A stretch of 64,000 nt of DNA from Castor canadensis (taxonomy: Eukaryota; Chordata; Mammalia; Rodentia; Castoridae), in the NCBI RefSeq assembly GCF_047511655.1, contig NC_133396.1, forward strand, positions 129,279,490 through 129,343,489. Reading direction: 5' to 3'. Shown piece after piece: positions 56,314 to 64,000 of the stretch (its first letter is position 1; each line of letters starts with the position of its first letter). Position numbers and translations under genes: made by a program. Below the pieces are notes generated by a model. It did no database searches and had not been told where the DNA came from. It saw only the letters and a program-made list of their open reading frames with translations.

Positions 56314-57188
56314 CAGTAACTTTTTTAAAAGACAGATTTATTAGGACTGTAGAAAAACTTGTTAGGAGTTTGGATTAGTGCTTGGAGTTCTAGGTCACAG
56401 TTGTCTTTGTTAAGCAAAGCGGACGCATACTTTATTTGTTGTAGTCTTTGAGTGGGTAGTTACATCAATTTGACTTTATCAGTGGTAAATGGGTACACTC
56501 AGAGCCAGGAACATAGCTGTCTAGTTGTAATCTTAGGACTTTTAAAATGATACTGGAAATAAGTGAGTCAGCTAAAGATTCTTTTCCCCACCCCCACTGG
56601 GAAAATTTCTCTTCCCATGATGATAGGATATGACTTTAAACATGCAATCCAAGTCGTTTAAAGAGCAAAATGAATAGAGATTTGCCTTTGAAAAGTGTTA
56701 ATTAGTATTCTCTATTAAAGCCAGGGTTTGATTGTTTCATTTATAAGCTGATAAAAAAGAGAATTATTAACCCTTAATTTCACTCTTTGTGTGTAAGGTA
56801 CTCAATTTTCTTTATGGTCCCTTGGCCTAGGCTTAGAGCATTCCTAGTTGATAGTTAGCGATAAACTTGTTTGTTTAATTTGGGGGCAATCGCAAAGTCC
56901 AGGCAGAATTCTGCCAGCAAAGGAATTTTGTTTTAGAAAGATTAAAAAAAAAATTGTAAACTACTTGATTAAAAAAGTTGAACCTGTCTTCGGAGCTGTC
57001 ATGGGATTCTTTTGTCCCCTCTTGTCACCTCATTGTTGTCTTAATTGGTCAGGTTGGCAGTAGAAGAGCCTACACTGGCAAAATGAAAGTGTTGGTTCCT
57101 AGTCTTTGGGTTACTTGAAGCCTACTGTGTACCTCTTTCCAATTGCCAGATCTAGGTTTGAGAAATCACTAACCTAGGAAGGTGTTGC

Positions 57189-57272
57189 TTTTCTTTTTTT
57201 TTTTTTTTTTTTCAATTTTTTTTGTGGGACTGGGGTTTGAACTCAGGGCTTAAGCCACACCTCCAGTCCTAG
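57189..57272 (-). mobile_element. ID-like SINE, internally deleted
   Basis: GGGACTGGGGTTTGAACTCAGGGC joins directly to TTAAGCCACACCTCCAG. Confidence 0.8.
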
Positions 57273-57772
57273 ACCTTGGTTTTGGCCTTGCCACAGTACT
57301 TTCAGCTTGGTTTGTATCAAAATTGTGTGATTTTTCTTTTTCTGAGAGAATTATTTGTTCTCTGGAAATTATGGCTATTTAAAGTGCAGATTATTACCAA
57401 CTACAAAAGAAATTCAATTGGTGGAATGTGTGTTAGGATTGGGGGAGGCTACACTTTCTGAAGTTTCTATAGGTTTGGGTTCCTTGAAGAACCATCAGAG
57501 GCATACTGGGGAGTCCTTTGGGGCAAGTGGGTGGCTGATACTTTGGGAAAGCCATATTCCTGGGCTAGTACCACTAACTTGTGATTTCTTTCTGAAGTTT
57601 GAAGAACTAATAAACTGCTTTTTAAACTGAGTTTTGAGACATTGGTTATAGACATGAGAATTGGATGCAACCTAATAAGGATTTAAGTATTCATTGACTA
57701 TTATGTCCTAGCTTGGGATTAAAAGCCTTAATTTCTGCCATTAGCTATTGGGTGAGTTCTATAGTAAATGTG

Positions 57773-57880
57773 CTTTTTTTTTTTTTTTTTTTTTTTTTAA
57801 ATAGCAGCACTGGGGTTTGAACTCGGGGCCTTGTGCTTGCTAGGCAGGCACTCTACCACTTGAGCCGCATCTCCAGTCCT
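57773..57880 (-). mobile_element. ID-like SINE
   Basis: Long T-tail then GCACTGGGGTTTGAACTCGGGGCC to GAGCCGCATCTCCAG. Confidence 0.9.
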
Positions 57881-58023
57881 GAATTTGCCACAGTAATGCA
57901 GAAAACCTGCCTCTAGGACAATGAGGCATTTCAATTCCATAATTGTAAGATGTTTGGAATAAACGTGGAATTTAACTACGTTCCTTTCCCCTCACCGCGG
58001 TTTACATAGCCTTTCTTTTCCCA

Positions 58024-58098
58024 GAGATAGTGTTTTGGTAGGTTGCCCGGGCTGGTCTTGAACTCCTGGTCTCAAGTGATCCTCAGCCTTATGACTTG
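58024..58098 (-). mobile_element. B1-like SINE fragment
   Basis: GGTTGCCCGGGCTGGTCTTGAACTCC; truncated. Confidence 0.7.
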
Positions 58099-59021
58099 GA
58101 GGCACTAGAGGTGCCTAAACACCTCCTAAACACCATTGTCACATCCCTTTACACATTGCCTTCAAGTCGCCCATTTTTAAAAATTCTTTTTAAAAAAATC
58201 ACTTAAACTGTTTCTGGATAATGTTAATTATTTTGTTCTGTCAGAGATATTGTTACCAGGGTATAAATTAAAAAATGTTTATAAAAAATTTCAAGCATAC
58301 AAAAGGATAGGAAATTGTGCCTTTAGTTGTTTCCTAGATATAAGTGCAGACAGAGTAGCAGCACTGGAGTTGAGAGAGAACTAATGACCTTTAGTTGTGC
58401 AGAACAGCTGGGCCCAGGCTTTGTCCTATTCATATTATGTAGGTGACATTTGGGCAGTTCAAGAGTGAGCTATCTATTCTTTGGTGAGTGATGGTCACTT
58501 TGCCCAGTTATGTGGATTGTATTTCTCAGTTTTAGTCAATGGCTTTGTTGCTTTGGTACACATTTTTTGGAAATTGTAAAGAAATTTGACCAGCTTCAGG
58601 CCAGCTCTTGGCTCATGAAGGCATGGGAGCAGGTAGTGGGTGGGGGGCATTTCCTGCTCGCTTTTGTATTGGCCTCAAACTCAACTGTCTGTCCATCTAT
58701 TTGTCATCTGTGTATCGTCTATCTCAACTTTCTGTGTTAGGATGGGGCCTCCTGGTCAGAGTGGGTTGGGTATTTCACCTGACAGAACAGAGTTTGGAAG
58801 TCAGGAGTAACTAAGAAACAGAATGCAGCCCCTTTCTGGAAAAGGAGTTTTAGAGAAGTGAGACTTAGAAGACTCTAATGAATTGTTGGTTAGGTTGCCA
58901 GGTTCACTTTTCTATACAGAAGCGTAGTTTGACGCTCAGCATTGGTGCTAGTTTCTGCTAATTTTTATATGGTAGCAAATATTTCCTTTAAAATGGGTAA
59001 CTTAAAAATTAGGTTGTATGC

Positions 59022-59130
59022 CAGGCATGGTGATGCCCCGTGGTATACCCAGCACTTGGGATCTGGGGCAGGAGGATGAAGACTCCATGCCAGCCTAGGC
59101 TGCATAGAGAGACCCTGTCTCAGCCTCCCA
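59022..59130 (+). mobile_element. B1-like SINE
   Basis: GCCAGGCATGGTGATGCCCCG to GAGACCCTGTCTC. Confidence 0.85.
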
Positions 59131-59419
59131 CCCTCCCAAAATAGTAACTAAATGAAAATTAGGTCATTTAAAATGTTTTCTACAACTAATCCTTAAAATG
59201 TAAGGGCTTATCCCTTCTAAAATAGTAACTTTGTTCCTTAGATAAGAGATGCAACCAGACAGATTATGTAGTGAATGACCTTTTAGAATTTGTTGATTCC
59301 ACTTCAGTTGGTAATCTCTTATAAAATGCTATAAAATTTAAGGAATAGTTTACAGGGATAAAAATTAGTTATTAAAAAGAATCACGTATATGTATTTTGC
59401 CTCTTGAAAGCCAATGTCT

Positions 59420-59612
59420 TAGCTGGGTGCTGGTGGCTCACACCTATAATCCTAACTACTTAGGAGGCAGAGATCAGGAGCATCTCAGTTTGAAGCCAGC
59501 CCAGGAAAATAGTTTGTGAGACCCTACCTCAAAAAAATCCAACACAGAACAGGGCTGGCAGAGTGGCTCAAGGTGAAGGCCCTGCCTGTGTTTAAGCCCT
59601 AGTAGACAGAAG
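59420..59612 (+). mobile_element. Dimeric SINE, 3' end degraded
   Basis: GCTGGGTGCTGGTGGCTCACACC to GGCTCAAGGTGAAGGCCC. Confidence 0.9.
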
Positions 59613-59954
59613 GGAGTATTATTTCTAGATTTTTAGAAACAGGTGGGCAAAATTTTGAATTTTAATTCCATGACCTTGGACAAAGTTGATTTACCCCAAT
59701 GTATGCCTTCTCATCTGCTATAAGGGGATTTGACACTGACCTCAGGCTGCTGTCTAGTGAAATTAATTGATGGGTTGCAAGAAGCTTAGATCCCAAAGCT
59801 TTATTTGCCTATTGCTAAGAAGAGTCTGGGACAGATTTTAGTGAGACAAAGGTTAGTGCTAAATGCATAGTCCTCATTTTCCCCTCCAGTGAAGGAATTT
59901 TTTTATGCAGTGAAACTTGAAACGGCCAAAAATTTAGCATCAAAACTAGAAGAT

Positions 59955-60095
59955 AGCCAGGCATGGTGGTACACAACTGTAATCCCAGCACTCAGGAGGC
60001 AGAGGCAGGTGGGATTGAGAGTTGGAGACTAGCCTAGACTACACAGCAAATTCAGGGCTAGCCTGGGCTATTAACAAGACTCTGACTCAAAAAAC
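59955..60095 (+). mobile_element. B1-like SINE with internal duplication
   Basis: GCCAGGCATGGTGGTACACAAC; the GCCTRGRCTA word occurs twice. Confidence 0.85.
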
Positions 60096-60137
60096 ACAAA
60101 ACTAGAACATATAGAATGTAATCTTTCTGTTATATTT

Positions 60138-60228
60138 TATTTTTTGAAACCATCTTGATATGTAGCCTGGGCTGACCTTGAATTGGCATTCCTCCTGAGT
60201 GCTGAGATTACAGGCATATTCCGCCCGA
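60138..60228 (-). mobile_element. B1-like SINE fragment
   Basis: TTGATATGTAGCCTGGGCTGACCTTG to GAGATTACAGGCATATTCC. Confidence 0.75.
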
Positions 60229-60615
60229 CTCCTTCTGTTATTATAGATGAAGCTTTTCTGAACTTGGATCTTTAAAAAAAATTAGGTTTTTAAAAATTAG
60301 GTAATAGCTATTATAAATTATTGCAGAAAATGCAGGTATATGTGTGTCTTGTGTGGTGTGCATATGTAGGCAAGAGTTTGTATTTGGTGCACTTTGTGTT
60401 AAACTATGGGATGACTGGCTCAGTGAAGCTTTGCAGATGGATGGAAGGGCATTGTCCATACCTAACAAACAGTTTAAATAGTCACAATTCATCCCTGACA
60501 GACAGGACCAGCAGACTGAGTCTTTTAATCTTTCTGAGTTATCCTACTTATAAAGTGTGGGAAAAATAGACAAGGTGGCAGGAAAAATGCTTACTTTGAT
60601 CTCTGAAAGAGAAAC

Positions 60616-60690
60616 TTCAGCTGGGCGCTGGTGGCTCACTCCTGAGTTCAAATTCCAGTACCACCAAAAAGTAAATAAATAAATAAAAGA
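60616..60690 (+). mobile_element. SINE with large internal deletion
   Basis: GCTGGGCGCTGGTGGCTCACTCC joins directly to GAGTTCAAATTCCAGTACCACC, removing about 150 bp, followed by an AAAT tail. Confidence 0.85.
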
Positions 60691-62059
60691 GAAACCTCAG
60701 GACAGAAGCAAATTAAATAAACTTTAAAAAAAAAACAAATGAAGGTAGAATTTACATAACCATAAAAAATTGAATTCTAACCTCATAACATTAGCTGTTA
60801 GGTAGACTGGCGTATACTATGTTTCCACTATGACTTTAGTGTGACTTTTGAGTGTGTTAGTCTTGAATCAAGCAATTTATTTAATAATAACGTTCTCTAG
60901 ATGTATTAAAATGCTTCTCAAGGATGCATATACTAAGATTTACGTTTTCAAATGTTAGGTGTTTAGTTGGGAGCGGACAGCTAGGCTTAAGATTTCTCTT
61001 CCCAGCTATGCCATTTGTGTGGCCCTAGGCAGATTTTTGTGCATTCCTGAGTTAATTATGAGTTAATTCTTGCCATCTAACAGTCTTGGCCAAATTGTGA
61101 TGTTCAGAGAACTAAAGTCTCAACCTAGTGTGTGTTGAGCACTTGGTTGGAGCTTTTTAGTAAACAAGGATTCCTGTGAGACATTGCTGTACACTACAGG
61201 CTACAGAGGCTGAAGTATAACCATTTTACTCTAATCACATAACTCCAGAAACAAAGGACAAATCCCTATCAAACCCACATAATTACAAGGTCCTTAAGGC
61301 AAGATCCTCCCAGTTTTCTGTGTGGTTATACCAACTCATCATTTGGTGATATTTAAACCAGATGGTAACTTCTTGTCCTTGCCAGTCTCTGACTTCAAGA
61401 GAAGAGACACAAAGGGTAGGCACTCTTAGGATTTGTACTCTGGTGCTGTTTTATTTGTGGGGGCAGAGTGTGGGGGTGGAGAATGAGAGAGGTGTGCATA
61501 CAGAATTTTTGGAGTATAGTCTCCACTTTATAAAACTCCAGGTATTTAAGCTTTTTCCATCTCTGAGAAGGCTCTAACCCAATATTATGATGCATTTGGG
61601 GCAAATTGAGAACAGCCACCAGATTTTCCAGTGGGAGGCTGGCTTCAGGGATTGATTTGTGTAGGGTGTGGGTTTGGGGTTTTTAAAAATTGTGCTGGAT
61701 GGCAGCCCATTTCTCTGGGTCCCTCTACAAATACTTTTTTTTTTTTCCCTACTGTTAATCTTATGTCTTTCTTATATTTCATTTGTAAAAATATCTTTGA
61801 CTTATATGATGAATAATTGCTCACCAAGATTTTTTGAAGGGAACAGGGTTTAGAATTTGATTTTGGATTCTAAAATAAATTTGTTTTTTGAGTGGGTGGT
61901 ATTAGCCAGCTAACAAAAACTAATGAAATTTTGTGAAAAGAATGCTTAAGTAAGACTCACAACATTGGATTTGAGGTACGTGTTATTACTTACATGCTAC
62001 CCTTGAGCGCTTATGCTTAAGAGGGTTGTGATGTTGCAGAACTTTATTCCTTAGCCTGA

Positions 62060-62200
62060 GTGGCAGCCCTTCTTTATATATCGAGGCCTGAAGAGTTAGG
62101 TGAACTTGCCCTAGGTCCCCTGACTAGTAAATAGTGAAAGTAGGATTTAAACCTCAGCAGTACAGGTCCTAAGTTAGTGCTCTGATTGGGGTTATTTATT
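62060..62200 (-). mobile_element. MIR SINE fragment
   Basis: GGTGAACTTGCCCTAGGTCCCCTGACTAGTAAATAGTGAAAG with AGGATTTAAACCTCAGCAG is antisense MIR core. Confidence 0.7.
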
Positions 62201-62247
62201 GCCTTTTTTGTAACCATAATGTAATTGTGACTAGTCACTTACATACC

Positions 62248-62421
62248 TTTTTTTTTTTTGGTTTGAACTCAGGCCACTCCCCCAGCCCTTTTTTGCAATG
62301 GGTTATTTTGAGATAGGGTCTTACAAACTATTTGCTCAGGCTGGCTTTTGAACCATGATCCTCCTGATCTCTGTCTCCTAAGTAACTAGGATTTCAGGCA
62401 TGAGCCACTGGTGCCCGGCTG
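62248..62421 (-). mobile_element. Dimeric SINE, ID half shortened
   Basis: GGTTTGAACTCAGGCCACTCC to GCCACTGGTGCCCGGC. Confidence 0.85.
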
Positions 62422-62708
62422 CTTATATACTTTTTATCCTGGTATGCTACCTTTTTTTTTTGCTTTGTCCTTGCTGCTGAGGTTACTCTGTCTTACTAAA
62501 GGAACAGGCTGAGAGAAGTTCAAGTTGCTCAAGGTGACGTACTCTGTAAAGGACAGTTTGGGGATTCTAAACCTTGGCCTTTTATTCCCAAGTTTAGTGC
62601 TTCTCCTTCTAAGTCATATACAGTGACTCTCTCATCAACTCCAGAAATTAGCCTGCTTCTCTTTTTCTCTCCCCTGACAGCCTGACAGACTTTTTAAATT
62701 TACTTCTT

Positions 62709-62815
62709 TTTTTTGAGACAGGGTCTCCTTGTATATAACCCAAGCTGTCCCTGCACTCCTGCTTCTGCCTCCCTGGAGTGCTGGGATTACAAGTTTGCCT
62801 CATCATACCTAGCTC
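62709..62815 (-). mobile_element. B1-like SINE
   Basis: TTTGAGACAGGGTCTCCTTGTATATAACCC to CATCATACCTAGC. Confidence 0.85.
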
Positions 62816-63091
62816 CTAACAGACTTTTTGAGTGTATTTCCTTTCCTCTGGCCACTCACATTCAGCTGCAGGGAAATCAGTAAGAATGGTAAGCTGCTTG
62901 TATATAATACTGTTGTTTGGGTAGGTCATTTATATGGATGCTCCTGGTTTATCAACTTCAATGACCATCTTCACATGGAGGACTATTTAGGACTCAGAGA
63001 ACCCCTAACCCCTAAATTGCTCCCACCTCCCTTCAGAGTCATTTTGGAGCCCTTCCCAGAACTGACTTAGAATCTCATGTGGCTCTAAGGG

Positions 63092-63196
63092 TTTGAATTT
63101 TTTTTTTTTTTTTTTGGGCAGTACTGGAGTTTGAACTCAGGGCCTCATGCTTGCTAGGCAGGCACTCTGCCACTTGAGCTACTCCATCAGCTAAGA
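63092..63196 (-). mobile_element. ID-like SINE
   Basis: T-tail, GGGCAGTACTGGAGTTTGAACTC to GAGCTACTCCATCAGC. Confidence 0.9.
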
Positions 63197-63892
63197 GTGT
63201 GAATTTTAAGAAGCTGCTCTGATCATTGTAAAGCCTAGCTTAGTTTTAAGAACTGACCATTAGGTAACCCTGACAGGGAATATGTGGGGCTTTCTTGCCT
63301 TTAACTTTGAAGTAATCAGAAATTGTCAGCTCTACACCAGGAAACTGGATGTTTCTTTTTATCAACCCCGTTGAATGGAGAAATGCGTGGGGTCCTTGAC
63401 ATTGGTTGTGGTTTCAGTTCAGTACATTTAATGATCTGTCAGTACGTGCTAGGCATTTTTAGGGCCATAGGATTTCAGAAATCCTTAAACTCTGACTTGA
63501 ACTCAGTCTACTGGTGAGAAAGATCTCCAACTAGATTATAAAGCGTGATGTCTGCAAAGATTTCAATTTGTGTACAGAGTTGAAGATAACTAGGGTTAGA
63601 GGTACTAGAGGTGGGATACAGAATGAGAAGAGATGTCGGAGAGGGCTTTGTTTCACCTGAATTATGGTGGGGTTGAGGGATGCTACAAAAGTGTAGAATG
63701 AGAATTAAGGATCATGACAACCCCCAGAAACACCAACACTAAGGAAGGAAGTGAAGCTGGTTGGAGGTACCAAGAAATGTGAAAAGTCAAGGAGAAAAAA
63801 AGCAGGTTTGTTGATAGTTCTGCAGACTTTTATGATTTCGTAAATCTCAACTCTAGACACAGCTATAAAACTCTTCCATTTTTGGAAGATAA

Positions 63893-64000
63893 TGAGATAG
63901 GGTCTCATTATGTAGTCAAGGCTGGCCTTGAACTATCGATCCTCCAGCCTCAGCCTCCCCAGTGCTAGGATTACAGATGTGTACCATCAATGCCCAGCTG
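63893..64000 (-). mobile_element. B1-like SINE at window edge
   Basis: GAGATAGGGTCTCATTATGTAG to CATCAATGCCCAGCTG. Confidence 0.85.

Larger units (their letters stand above)
52222..64000 (+). other. KDM5B: KDM5B intron 1 (5' portion, continues beyond window)
   Basis: Starts at the GTGAGT donor after exon 1. I looked for the next coding segment (JmjN continuation beginning with residues DWQPP) and did not find it, so the intron exceeds 11.7 kb. After the CpG island the DNA is AT-rich and relatively repeat-poor between 53.6 and 55.5 kb, then carries scattered SINEs listed separately. No independent gene is seen here. Confidence 0.85.

Overview
The window is nuclear DNA from a mammal and almost certainly a rodent. 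The repeats are dominated by a dimeric SINE: a 7SL/B1-like left half joined to an ID-like, tRNA-derived right half. Solitary B1-like and ID-like copies also occur, with L1 3' ends and older MIR, L2 and MaLR relics. From memory this SINE pattern looks most like beaver (Castor). The species call is an inference; the rodent call is firmer. No intact multi-exon gene lies entirely inside the window.

The one functional protein-coding gene I can identify is KDM5B (JARID1B, H3K4 demethylase). It begins on the + strand with coding exon 1 at 52018-52221, inside a CpG island. Everything from 52222 to the right edge is its repeat-poor intron 1. A second CpG island at about 48.88-49.85 kb lies 2-3 kb upstream, where human has the antisense lncRNA PCAT6.

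Left of KDM5B are two decayed genes. A MGAT4-family pseudogene (best match MGAT4E) lies on the - strand at about 35.43-36.66 kb. An alpha-tubulin pseudogene lies on the + strand at about 10.36-17.83 kb. The tubulin copy is not processed: its first exon ends right after the ATG inside a CpG island, and exons 2-4 are separated by introns at the canonical alpha-tubulin positions. All the recognisable coding exons carry in-frame stops or indels. A 5'-truncated gammaretrovirus-like provirus (RNase H/integrase, env, 3' LTR; about 11.1-14.7 kb) sits inside its first intron. A separate gag fragment of the same broad class lies on the - strand near 3 kb.

The rest (0-10 kb, 18-35 kb, 37-48.8 kb, 53-64 kb) is intergenic or intronic DNA made largely of repeats. 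Notable local structures are a nested set of perfect inverted repeats at 4.4-5.2 kb (29-bp arms and 79-bp arms), a 38-bp exact duplication offset by exactly 1000 bp (46278/47278), two pairs of diverged unclassified duplicated segments, a U6 snRNA retropseudogene, and a young L1 insertion with a perfect 16-bp target-site duplication. I found no bacterial-type systems, CRISPR arrays or undescribed multigene system.
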